This document shows positions 8,829 through 17,163 of a stretch of 64,000 nucleotides of DNA, piece by piece. Source of the stretch: Bacteroides thetaiotaomicron VPI-5482. Lineage in GTDB: Bacteria > Bacteroidota > Bacteroidia > Bacteroidales > Bacteroidaceae. The stretch's first letter is position 1, and each line of letters opens with the position of its first letter. A model generated the notes under the pieces. It worked only from the letters and a program-made list of their open reading frames with translations, searched no databases and was not told the origin of the DNA. Where the stretch lies: contig NC_004663.1 in the NCBI RefSeq assembly GCF_000011065.1, forward strand, positions 1,984,001-2,048,000, read 5' to 3'. The position numbers were made by a program, and so were the translations under genes.

Positions 8829-10685
8829 ATGAGAAAATATTTAATCTTTATATGTACAGTTTTGTTAGCAAGCTGTCTCAATAACGATTTCCTGGAAAGG
8901 TATCCTTTGGGAGACCCGACTGCCGAAACGGCTTTTGAAACATACGACAATTTCAAGGCATACGCCTGGGGATTGTATGAAACCCTGCCTTCATTGGGCT
9001 ATGGCTCGGAAAATTCTACGGACGACATCTCGTACAACCAGACAAGAGGAACCAGCGAAAGCAACTGGATCAGAAAACTGGTGACCATCCCCGACAAGAA
9101 AGACAATACTTCCTGGAACTATTACAGCTATATCCGGAGGGTCAACCTGATGCTCGACCGCATTGACGGTTCGAAAATGACGGATGTAGAAAAGGCGAAC
9201 TGGCGTTCCGTCGGTTACTTTTTCCGTAGTTACCGCTACCTGTCTCTCCTGTCGGCTTACGGTGGCGTACCCTGGATTGATCATGTGCTGAGCGACGACG
9301 AAACAGAACTGATCAAAGGCCCTCGTGCCTCCAGAGATGAAATAGCCGGTCACATTCTGGAAGACCTGCAATTTGCCGAAAAGAATATCAACGTGAACGG
9401 AGAAGGCAGAAACACCATCAACAAGGCTTGTGTACAGGCTTTACTCTCCCGTTTCTGCCTTTTCGAAGGTACCTGGCGTAAATATCACGGACTCAACAAC
9501 GCCGAAACTTATCTGCGGGAATGCAAACGGGTATCCGCCGAACTGATGCAGACTTATCCGAACGTGGCGGACTGCTACGACGATCTGTTCTGTTCACTGG
9601 AACTGAAAGATGTTACCGGCGTCATTCTGTACAGAGAATATTCGGATGCTGTCGGTGTAGTGCACGCTGTCAGCATCGGGGGAACGACCGCTACCTCCTT
9701 TTACAATCCGACCCGCGACTTAGTGGACAGTTACCTGTGCACGGACGGAAAGCCACGCTGGACGAGTGACGCCTATCTGGGTGACAAGGATATATACGAC
9801 GAGTTCAGCAACCGTGACCATCGTTTGTGGCTGCACGTCACTCCTCCTTACCGGGTAGACCGTTCGGCTTCCAGCACAGCCTGGGACAATAAATGGAAAT
9901 TTACGGATAACTCCAAAGACCGCAGTTTTATCGACAGCCTCACCGTCCGCATGGGAATCGGGTACGGCACCAGCAAGGAACGACAGAAGTTATTGCCATT
10001 CCGTCAAGGATATGACGGTGGTATTCTGGGTGCATCGCCTCACTTTGACTTCTATCTGGAGAACCAGCCGTGGTACAAGTCTGCCTTCGGATATAACAAC
10101 TGGAAATACTATTGCTGCTACCTGAGCATGGGCAGCCAACGAAATGAAGAGACGGATATGCCTATTTTCCGCATCGAAGAAGTCATGCTGAACTACGCGG
10201 AAGCCATGTGCGAACTCGGCGAGTTTGACCAGACAGTTGCCGACGTCACAATCAACAAACTGCGCCCGCGTGCCAATGTAAAACTCATGAAAGTCTCGGA
10301 AATAAACTCAGCCTTCGACCCGAAACGTGATCTCGGAAATCCGGATTATCCCAACGACTACGAAGTGAGTCCGCTATTATGGGAAATACGACGGGAACGA
10401 CGCATCGAACTATTCTCCGAAGGATTCCGTTTCGACGACCTGAGAAGATGGAAGAAATGCCATTATGCACTGAAGAAGAAACTCGGACAATACGTACGTG
10501 CATCCGACTTCACGGCAGGAACCAATGTGACTATCGACGGTGGCGGCTCCGAAGGATATCTCGAATTCCATCCGAAACAGAATCATCTATGGCCGGATTA
10601 CTATTACCTCAATCCTATTCCACGCAACGAACGGGTACTGAATCCCCAACTCGAACAGAATCCGGGATGGGAGGAAGGAAATTAA
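8829..10685 (+). CDS. SusD-like surface glycan-binding lipoprotein
   Basis: A 618-residue RagB/SusD family protein. The lipobox LLASC puts the acylated Cys at residue 16, followed by the usual SusD start NDFLERYPLGDPTAETAF. TPR-like helices fill the N-terminal half, and the C-terminal LWEIRRERRIELFSEGFRFDDLRRW is a hallmark of the family. It would form the lid over the SusC barrel. I chose the ATG at 8829. An ATG at 8802 in the same frame overlaps the end of susC and would place nine residues before the signal peptide. Confidence 0.95.
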   Translation: MRKYLIFICTVLLASCLNNDFLERYPLGDPTAETAFETYDNFKAYAWGLYETLPSLGYGSENSTDDISYNQTRGTSESNWIRKLVTIPDKKDNTSWNYYSYIRRVNLMLDRIDGSKMTDVEKANWRSVGYFFRSYRYLSLLSAYGGVPWIDHVLSDDETELIKGPRASRDEIAGHILEDLQFAEKNINVNGEGRNTINKACVQALLSRFCLFEGTWRKYHGLNNAETYLRECKRVSAELMQTYPNVADCYDDLFCSLELKDVTGVILYREYSDAVGVVHAVSIGGTTATSFYNPTRDLVDSYLCTDGKPRWTSDAYLGDKDIYDEFSNRDHRLWLHVTPPYRVDRSASSTAWDNKWKFTDNSKDRSFIDSLTVRMGIGYGTSKERQKLLPFRQGYDGGILGASPHFDFYLENQPWYKSAFGYNNWKYYCCYLSMGSQRNEETDMPIFRIEEVMLNYAEAMCELGEFDQTVADVTINKLRPRANVKLMKVSEINSAFDPKRDLGNPDYPNDYEVSPLLWEIRRERRIELFSEGFRFDDLRRWKKCHYALKKKLGQYVRASDFTAGTNVTIDGGGSEGYLEFHPKQNHLWPDYYYLNPIPRNERVLNPQLEQNPGWEEGN

Positions 10686-10724
10686 CCGGTAATCCATCAC
10701 CAACCGGATAATCCGGAACTAACC

Positions 10725-10835
10725 GGAAGAGGCTGTGGCAAATATTGGCTCTTCTTGACAGTCATCCCAATGACAGGACAAGCATTTCGTCATTAGCGTG
10801 GCTGAAAGACCTTGATATTTGACACTGCCTCTTCC
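10725..10835. repeat. 111-bp structured inverted-repeat element between susD and GH20
   Basis: Two 21-base arms at 10725-10745 and 10815-10835 are complementary except at two positions. The right arm is followed by a run of five T (10837-10841), which could give rho-independent termination after susD. Within the 69-base loop is a second small hairpin, GTCAT-CCCA-ATGAC near 10761-10774. The element could be a terminator, an attenuator or a dispersed repeat. Confidence 0.5.
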
Positions 10836-10878
10836 CTTTTTAACTGTATTGATTTCGTAAGTTTACTCAAAAGAATAA

Positions 10879-10908
10879 TTGAGTACTTGAAATTTATTCG
10901 TATTTTTG
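10879..10908 (+). promoter_or_regulatory. Candidate sigma-ABfr promoter before the GH20 gene
   Basis: The -7 box TATTTTTG at 10901-10908 fits TAnnTTTG. A TTG at 10879-10881 lies 19 bp upstream, the normal spacing for the -33 box. The predicted transcript would start about 60-65 bp before the ATG at 10978, so the GH20-sulfatase pair may have its own promoter in addition to read-through from susD. Confidence 0.42.
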
Positions 10909-10977
10909 AGACATCAGACTAATACGGGTAATCCTTTTGCCGACTCTTACAAAATCTAAATAAACACACTGTACCCC

Positions 10978-12537
10978 ATGAAGCACCTAATTTTTACAGC
11001 TCTCTTTCTTCTATCGTACACAGTCGCCGTCCGCGCCCAAATCGTATTTCCTACCCCCAATCAAGTAGAAATGCAGACAGGCAACCTGATTTTAGGGAAA
11101 AAGGTTTCTATGTACGCCGAAGACACTACCGCTTTTTATCTAAACCTTTTTCGAGAAGAAGTACTCTCCCACACTCCCATCAAATGGCAAAAAAAAGAAT
11201 CCAAAGCCGATATCTGCTGGATAACCGACTCATCCCTGCCCCCCGAAGGTTACCGGATCAAGATTCATCCGCAACAGATGGTAATCAGCGCCTCCGACAA
11301 AGGAGGATTCACCTATGCCGTACAAACGCTACGCCAATGGGTAGCCGGTTCAGCAGGATCTATCACCTTTGCCTGCGCAAGCGTGACGGACTATCCCCGC
11401 ACACAGTGGCGCTGCTTCTTACTGGACTCCGGACGTCAGTTCCAGAAGATTACCACCATCAGAAAGTATATCGACATGGCTTCACTGCTCAAAATGAACT
11501 ACTTCCACTGGCATCTGACCGAAGGACTGGGATGGCGCATCGAAATCAAGCAATATCCGCACCTCACCCGGACTGGCGGTTCGGTAGGCAAAGGAGAAGA
11601 ACAGCAGGGATTCTATACACAGGAAGAAATACGGGATATCATCGAATATGCCCGTCAACGGAATATCACCATCGTCCCCGAAATAGATATGCCGGGCCAT
11701 GCCGAAGCTGCTCTCTCTGCCTATCCGGAGCTCGGTTGTTTCGGATTGCCGGTAGAGATACCGCAAAGCGGATTTACCCAGAACATATTTTGTGCAGGAA
11801 AAGACGGAACTCTCCGTTTCCTGAAAAACGTACTGGATGAAGTATGCGCCCTCTTTCCTTCTCCCTACATACATCTGGGCGGAGACGAAGCCCCGAAAGG
11901 CAACTGGGATCAATGCCCGGATTGCCGGAAAAGGATTACCACAGAAGGACTGAAAGACAGTCACGACCTCCAGCTATGGTTCTCTGCGCAAATGGCAAAC
12001 TATCTGAAGTCGAAAGGACGGAAAGCCATCTTCTGGGGCGACGTAGTCTATCATGACGGCTACCCGTTGCCGGACAATACTGTTATCCAGTGGTGGAACT
12101 ATCGGGGACACAAAGACCTCGCACTCAGAAACGCCGTCAAACACCATTATCCGGTCATTTGCAGTTCCAACTACTATACGTATCTGAACTTCCCCGTCAC
12201 CCCGTGGAAAGGATATACGGAAGCACGTACGTTCGACTTGAAAGATGTCTATCTGAACAACCCTTCCGACAAAGCCATCAGCGAGAAAAATCCGCTGATA
12301 CTTGGCATGAGCTGCGCATTATGGACCGACGACGGAGTCACGGAACGAATGATAGACCGACGACTTTTCCCCCGCATCCTCGCTCTGTCCGAACAGATGT
12401 GGCACGAGGGGGAAGCGCTTGACTTCGACCGGTTCTACCGGAACATCCTTCACCGCAAAGCATGGTTCGAAGAAGCTGGATTCGAATTCGGACCGGCTCT
12501 GAAAGAAGATGTAACGAAAGATTATAAATGGGATTAA
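10978..12537 (+). CDS. GH20 beta-N-acetylhexosaminidase (first locus)
   Basis: A 519-residue exo-acting enzyme removing terminal beta-GlcNAc or beta-GalNAc. A signal peptide ends near VRAQ (residue 21), so it is exported, and no lipobox is seen. An N-terminal GH20b domain (about 20-135) is followed by the (beta/alpha)8 barrel. The catalytic Asp-Glu pair is in HLGGDEAPK near residue 302, the substrate-assisted pair of the family. Other barrel motifs are WHLTEGLGWR and PEIDMPGHAEAA. There is no C-terminal binding module, unlike the longer GH20 at 22246. It is followed by a sulfatase 13 bp downstream, probably co-transcribed. Confidence 0.93.
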   Translation: MKHLIFTALFLLSYTVAVRAQIVFPTPNQVEMQTGNLILGKKVSMYAEDTTAFYLNLFREEVLSHTPIKWQKKESKADICWITDSSLPPEGYRIKIHPQQMVISASDKGGFTYAVQTLRQWVAGSAGSITFACASVTDYPRTQWRCFLLDSGRQFQKITTIRKYIDMASLLKMNYFHWHLTEGLGWRIEIKQYPHLTRTGGSVGKGEEQQGFYTQEEIRDIIEYARQRNITIVPEIDMPGHAEAALSAYPELGCFGLPVEIPQSGFTQNIFCAGKDGTLRFLKNVLDEVCALFPSPYIHLGGDEAPKGNWDQCPDCRKRITTEGLKDSHDLQLWFSAQMANYLKSKGRKAIFWGDVVYHDGYPLPDNTVIQWWNYRGHKDLALRNAVKHHYPVICSSNYYTYLNFPVTPWKGYTEARTFDLKDVYLNNPSDKAISEKNPLILGMSCALWTDDGVTERMIDRRLFPRILALSEQMWHEGEALDFDRFYRNILHRKAWFEEAGFEFGPALKEDVTKDYKWD

Positions 12538-12550
12538 AAAAAAGAACATC

Positions 12551-14053
12551 ATGAACAAAAGAAATTTATTGATCGCAATACCCGCCCTGTGCAGCGGTTA
12601 CCTGCACGGACAAACCCAACCCGCATCTCCCAACGTTATCTATATTTTAATGGACGATCTGGGATATGGAGATATCGGTTGCTTCGGACAAGACAAAATA
12701 GAAACACCCCATATCGACCGTTTATGCAGCGAAGGCATCAAACTGACACAACATTATTCCGGTTCCCCCGTATCAGCTCCGGCACGCTGCGTACTGATGA
12801 CAGGTATGCACTCCGGTCATGCGCAAATCCGCTTCAACAATGAGTTAGCCGAACGCGGAGCAGTAAACAACTACGACTCGGTGTACGTTCATAAAGAGCT
12901 GGAAGGGCAATTCCCCCTACAGGCGAACACGATGACTATCGGGCGAATGATGCAACAAGCGGGATATACCACCGGATGTTTCGGCAAGTGGGGACTGGGG
13001 TATCCGGGTTCCGAAGGAACTCCCAACAAACAGGGGTTCGACCGATTCTACGGATACAATTGCCAGCGCCAGTCGCACACATACTATCCTCCTTTTCTGT
13101 ATAATGACGAAGAACGTGTCTACCTGTCCAACAAAGTGACAGACCCTCACCGAAGCCCTCTGGATAAAGGTGCCGATCCGAACGATCCAGCCAGCTACGC
13201 TAAATATACGCAAAAGGAATATGCCAACGATCTGATCTTTGATGAACTGATGGGATTTGTCGATGCCAATAAACGCAAACCGTTTTTCCTGATGTGGACC
13301 ACTCCCCTGCCGCACGTCTCGCTTCAGGCACCCGAACGCTGGGTACAGCATTATGTAAAGAAATTCGGGGACGAAAAGCCTTACACCGGACAAGCGGGAT
13401 ATCTGCCCTGCCGGTATCCGCATGCTACCTATGCGGCTATGATCAGTTATTTCGACGAGCAGATCGGCCAACTGATCGAAAAACTGAAAGCGGAACATCT
13501 GTACGAAAATACCTTGATTGTGTTTACTTCAGATAATGGTCCTACGTTCAACGGAGGCAGCGATTCTCCCTGGTTCAACAGCGGGGGACTTTTCAATTCA
13601 GCATACGGATGGGGCAAATGTTTCTTGCATGAAGGAGGTATCCGTGTCCCCGCCATTATCACATGGCCCGGCAAAATAAAACCCGGTACGCAAAGTGACC
13701 ACATCTGCGCTTTTCAGGACGTTATGCCTACGCTGGCAGAACTGGCAGGCATCACTTGTCCGCCAACGGACGGAATCAGCTTTCTGCCCACATTGCTCGG
13801 CAAAAAAGGGAAACAAAAAGAACACACTTATTTATATTGGGAATATCCTGACCCAAGGATTGGCAACAAAGCAATCCGCATGGGAAAATGGAAAGGAATC
13901 ATCACGGACATCCGGAAAGGCAATACGCAAATGCAGCTTTATAATCTGGAAACGGACATCAGAGAAGAACACGATGTGGCTGCGCAACATCCCGATATCG
14001 TAAAACGCTTCGAACGACTGATGAAAGAAGCTAGAAACGGTCCGGACTTTTAA
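12551..14053 (+). CDS. S1-family sulfatase, Ser-type (first locus)
   Basis: A 500-residue formylglycine-dependent sulfatase with an N-terminal signal sequence ending near YLHGQ. The activation motif is S75-A-P-A-R, a Ser-type site that needs an anaerobic sulfatase-maturating enzyme rather than the Cys-type FGE. Metal-site motifs are MDDLGYGD near 34 and TSDNGPT near 330. The C-terminal region ends with a typical sulfatase subdomain (LYNLETDIREEHDV). By recall this corresponds to BT1622, placed in subfamily S1_20 acting on 3-O-sulfated Gal/GalNAc; I could not verify that. It ends 65 bp before a cluster of palindromes at 14118. Confidence 0.92.
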   Translation: MNKRNLLIAIPALCSGYLHGQTQPASPNVIYILMDDLGYGDIGCFGQDKIETPHIDRLCSEGIKLTQHYSGSPVSAPARCVLMTGMHSGHAQIRFNNELAERGAVNNYDSVYVHKELEGQFPLQANTMTIGRMMQQAGYTTGCFGKWGLGYPGSEGTPNKQGFDRFYGYNCQRQSHTYYPPFLYNDEERVYLSNKVTDPHRSPLDKGADPNDPASYAKYTQKEYANDLIFDELMGFVDANKRKPFFLMWTTPLPHVSLQAPERWVQHYVKKFGDEKPYTGQAGYLPCRYPHATYAAMISYFDEQIGQLIEKLKAEHLYENTLIVFTSDNGPTFNGGSDSPWFNSGGLFNSAYGWGKCFLHEGGIRVPAIITWPGKIKPGTQSDHICAFQDVMPTLAELAGITCPPTDGISFLPTLLGKKGKQKEHTYLYWEYPDPRIGNKAIRMGKWKGIITDIRKGNTQMQLYNLETDIREEHDVAAQHPDIVKRFERLMKEARNGPDF

Positions 14054-14117
14054 CGACCTTCCTTGCTAACTAACGGGACATACCGGAGCATCATCCGTAA
14101 CATCCCTGCGAAAGACT

Positions 14118-14203
14118 TGTGCCAACGCTTTGGCACAACTATGCCAACAGCTTGGCACGGCCGTGCCACAGGCGTGGCACAGTTGTGCTAAGCCTGTGGC
14201 AAA
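14118..14203. repeat. Four 20-bp imperfect palindromes at 22-bp period
   Basis: Units at 14118-14137, 14140-14159, 14162-14181 and 14184-14203 each approximate TGTGCCANNNNNTGGCACA and are separated by two bases. The array lies between the ends of two convergent genes, a sulfatase (+) and mscS (-). It may act as a transcription barrier or protein-binding array. Units are similar but not identical. Confidence 0.75.
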
Positions 14204-14219
14204 GATGTCCCCTATAGAG

Positions 14220-15395
14220 TTAGTCAGAATACTGGTATACCTTCAAGTCGAACTTCGGCACCATCGCCAGCAAATGGTCGAAGATATCCGACTGAATCCG
14301 CTCGTACTCTTTCCACACCTTATTGCGGGAAAAGAAATAAACCTGAATAGGAACTCCGTACATGGTAGCCTCTTTCTGACTGATAATCAAATCCAAATCC
14401 TGATTCACCACCGGCAGACTGCAAAGATACCGCTCGATATACACCCGGTAAACCTGTGAATTGGTGGGCACCACTCCTTCCTCCGGCTGATAATCCGCCA
14501 TGAGTGGAATCTCTTTCCGATAACGGTCGAGCATCTCCGGCGTACAAAACTGGAGTGTCGTCAGGTCCAGTGTAATATTCTTCATCACCCGCCGCCCACC
14601 GGAATCCTTCATGCCACGCCAGTTCTGAAAAGGACTGCTAACCAGCGTATAAGGCGGAACCGTAGAAATCGTATTATCAAAGTTCTGAATCTTGACCGTG
14701 TTAAGCGTAATCTCCTGCACCGTACCATTCGCGGCACCGGAAGGAAGCGTGATCCAGTCTCCCGGACGCACCATATCATTGGCAGAAAGCTGAATACCTG
14801 CCACAAATCCCAAAATGGAATCCTTGAATACCAGCATCAGGATGGCTGCCGAAGCACCCAGTCCCGCAAACAGACTGGCAGGCGATTTATTTACAAGGAT
14901 AGAGATAATCACAATCCCCCCGATAAAAAACAAAAGTACCTGAAGTACTTGAATGAATCCTTTCATCGGCCGGTTCTTCATTGTCTCCTTTCCATCGTAA
15001 ATATCCATGATCATCAGCAGAATCCCATTGATAGCCAGCAGCAAAGAAAAGATGATATAAATGGCACAAGCCTTCTGCGAAATAACCAGCAGTTCCTTGC
15101 CACGCATGAAAGCCATCGGCAACAGGGCATAGACAAGGATGGCGGGAATCGTATGAATCAGATTATGAAACACTTTACGTTTCATCAGCAATGTATTCCA
15201 AAGATGCGGTTTCCTGCGGGTATACTGCCTCATTCCTCCCACTAGAATTGCCTGACAAAGATAGTCCACCCCTACAGCAATGGCTATCATCAGTATAGCA
15301 ATAATTGTTTCATCAAAACGATCGGCAACCTTCGCATCTATCCCCCAATCTATCAGGATTTTGTTCATCCATTTTCCTAAATCGACTACTAACAT
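14220..15395 (-). CDS. MscS-family mechanosensitive ion channel
   Basis: A 391-residue inner-membrane protein with about five hydrophobic segments: near 25-50, 75-100, 105-130, 145-165 and the pore-lining segment. The pore-lining segment is followed by LFAGLGASAAILMLVFKDSILGFVAG near 170-195, the Gly/Ala-rich TM3 signature of MscS channels. The beta domain GDWITLPSGAANGTVQEITLNTVKIQNFDN follows, then a cytoplasmic C-terminal domain. The layout with extra N-terminal helices is closer to YbdG-type than to the minimal MscS. It releases solutes under hypo-osmotic stress. It points the opposite way from the flanking first locus and has no obvious link to glycan use. Confidence 0.92.
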   Translation of the reverse strand: MLVVDLGKWMNKILIDWGIDAKVADRFDETIIAILMIAIAVGVDYLCQAILVGGMRQYTRRKPHLWNTLLMKRKVFHNLIHTIPAILVYALLPMAFMRGKELLVISQKACAIYIIFSLLLAINGILLMIMDIYDGKETMKNRPMKGFIQVLQVLLFFIGGIVIISILVNKSPASLFAGLGASAAILMLVFKDSILGFVAGIQLSANDMVRPGDWITLPSGAANGTVQEITLNTVKIQNFDNTISTVPPYTLVSSPFQNWRGMKDSGGRRVMKNITLDLTTLQFCTPEMLDRYRKEIPLMADYQPEEGVVPTNSQVYRVYIERYLCSLPVVNQDLDLIISQKEATMYGVPIQVYFFSRNKVWKEYERIQSDIFDHLLAMVPKFDLKVYQYSD

Positions 15396-15456
15396 AAGTT
15401 CTTTCTTTATATATCATTTATATAGAATGATAACAGTGAAAACCTACGTTTGGTTT

Positions 15457-15503
15457 AAAAAAAAGACTGGCGTCCGATTTACTAGAAATCAAGACCGCCA
15501 GTC
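15457..15503 (-). terminator. Rho-independent terminator after the sulfatase at 15530
   Basis: Read on the minus strand, an 8-bp stem GACTGGCG/CGCCAGTC (arms 15496-15503 and 15465-15472) encloses a smaller GATTT/AAATC hairpin. Eight T follow (15457-15464). It ends the leftward GH/sulfatase operon and separates it from mscS. Confidence 0.82.
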
Positions 15504-15529
15504 CCACTGCTACTCTCTAAGCATTTCTT

Positions 15530-17077
15530 TTATAGTGGCAGACCGTAGCGTCCATCTACAATTTTCTCCAACTGTGCTGCCATCTTCTTTACCAGTTCCG
15601 GATTCTGACCCGCCACATTATTCTTTTCTTTCGGATCTTTCTTCAGATCGTAAAGCTGCGGTTCCTTACTGTTTCCCAACTCGATATTCACTGCTTTCAG
15701 ATATGCCGGTCCATTTCCCGGACGAAGATATTTCCATCTTCCGTCTGTCACCGACAGGTTATTCTGTGCATTCTGAAGTACCAGCCATTCGCGTCCCTTC
15801 TTTTGCTTGCCTGTCCACGCTTTCAGCATCGGTTCACTATCCGGTGCCGCACCTTCCGGCAAGCGGACATTCAGCATTTCGGCAAAAGTAGCAAACCAGT
15901 CTATCTGACAGAGCAATGCATCCGAAACTGTTCCCGGACGGATCACACCCTGCCAGCTCCAGATACAAGGAATACGTGTACCCGCTTCGAACGAACTGTA
16001 CTTTCCTCCGCGATAAATGCCGCCCGGAGTATGATCGCCTAGCAATTCCACTGCCTGATCCTTATATCCGTCGTCCACTACCGGACCGTTATCACTGGAA
16101 AGAATCACCAGTGTATTCTTATCCAATCCCAGTCGTTCGAGTGCATTCAGAATCTCGCCTACCGACCAGTCAAATTCGAGCAGACAATCGCCGCGAGGTC
16201 CCATGCCGCTCTTTCCTGCGAACTGTGGAGACGGAACACGGGGAACATGCGCATCCTGCGTGGCAAAATACAGGAAGAAAGGAGCAGACTTGTGTCCTTC
16301 AATAAAGGAAACAGCTTTTCCTGTCAGCGTCTCCGCAATCTTCTCATCCTGCCAGAGAGCCGACTTTCCGCCCTTCATATATCCGATACGGGAAATACCG
16401 TTCACGATACTCTGGTCGTGTCCGTGAGAAGGATGCATTTTCAGCAACTCCGGATTGTCCTTCCCGGTAGGTTCTCCCGGAAAGTTCGCTTTGTAACTTA
16501 CCTGAATCGGATCATTCGGATCAAGGTTGATCACCTGATCATTCTCTACAAATACACAAGGAACACGGTCGCCCGTAGCTGCCATGATAAAGGAATATTC
16601 GAAGCCGATATCATTCGTTCCCGGCTGCAAAGGCTTGTTCCAGTCTTGTTCTCCGCCCTTGTCGCCCAGTCCCAGATGCCATTTGCCTACGACTCCGGTG
16701 TTGTATCCGGCATCCTTGAACAGGTTCGCCATTGTATAGCGTTCCGGACGGATAATAGCCGCAGCGTCTCCGGCAGCAATACCTGTTCCGGCTTTGCGCC
16801 ATGCATATTCACCGGTCAGCATCGCATAGCGGGAAGGCGTACTGGTAGCAGCTGCACTGTGCGCATTGGTAAAACGTACTCCCATTTTGGCAAGACGTTC
16901 CACATTAGGAGTATGAATAGTCTTGGCTCCGTTACAACTCAAATCGCCGTAACCGATATCATCCGCATAGATAAAAACAACATTCGGACGCTGGGTTTGT
17001 TTCTCCTGAGCAGTGGTCTGAGAAGCCAGACAGGAAGTTAACGCTAAAGGTAATATACCATAAAATTCTTTTCTCAT
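15530..17077 (-). CDS. S1-family sulfatase, Ser-type (second locus, last gene)
   Basis: A 515-residue sulfatase with an N-terminal signal region (residues 1-23, LALTSCLASQTTAQ). The formylglycine motif is S79-T-P-S-R, Ser-type. Calcium and sulfate ligands are visible in YADDIGYGDLSC near 38 and LSSDNGPV near 325. The GDHTPGGIYRGGKYSSFEAGTRIP stretch is typical of arylsulfatase-like S1 enzymes. By recall this is BT1624-like (subfamily S1_15, 6-O-sulfated Gal/GalNAc), unverified. It lies 86 bp after the GH29 gene and is followed by a strong terminator, so it closes the operon. Confidence 0.92.
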   Translation of the reverse strand: MRKEFYGILPLALTSCLASQTTAQEKQTQRPNVVFIYADDIGYGDLSCNGAKTIHTPNVERLAKMGVRFTNAHSAAATSTPSRYAMLTGEYAWRKAGTGIAAGDAAAIIRPERYTMANLFKDAGYNTGVVGKWHLGLGDKGGEQDWNKPLQPGTNDIGFEYSFIMAATGDRVPCVFVENDQVINLDPNDPIQVSYKANFPGEPTGKDNPELLKMHPSHGHDQSIVNGISRIGYMKGGKSALWQDEKIAETLTGKAVSFIEGHKSAPFFLYFATQDAHVPRVPSPQFAGKSGMGPRGDCLLEFDWSVGEILNALERLGLDKNTLVILSSDNGPVVDDGYKDQAVELLGDHTPGGIYRGGKYSSFEAGTRIPCIWSWQGVIRPGTVSDALLCQIDWFATFAEMLNVRLPEGAAPDSEPMLKAWTGKQKKGREWLVLQNAQNNLSVTDGRWKYLRPGNGPAYLKAVNIELGNSKEPQLYDLKKDPKEKNNVAGQNPELVKKMAAQLEKIVDGRYGLPL

Positions 17078-17163
17078 TTTGTCTTTTGATAATTATTAGG
17101 TTAGAATGAATAAGTATCTATTCTCAAAGTGATGTACTTATTAAGTTAAAATTCAAAGCTTCG

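Noticed and set aside
14130..14459. Possible small plus-strand gene starting MAQLCQQLGTAV
   Set aside because: Its N-terminus is just translation of the palindrome array and the rest lies opposite mscS.
16247..17041. Long open frame of 264 codons opposite the sulfatase at 15530
   Set aside because: Shadow of the sulfatase. Composition rich in Arg, Ser and His with no recognisable domain.
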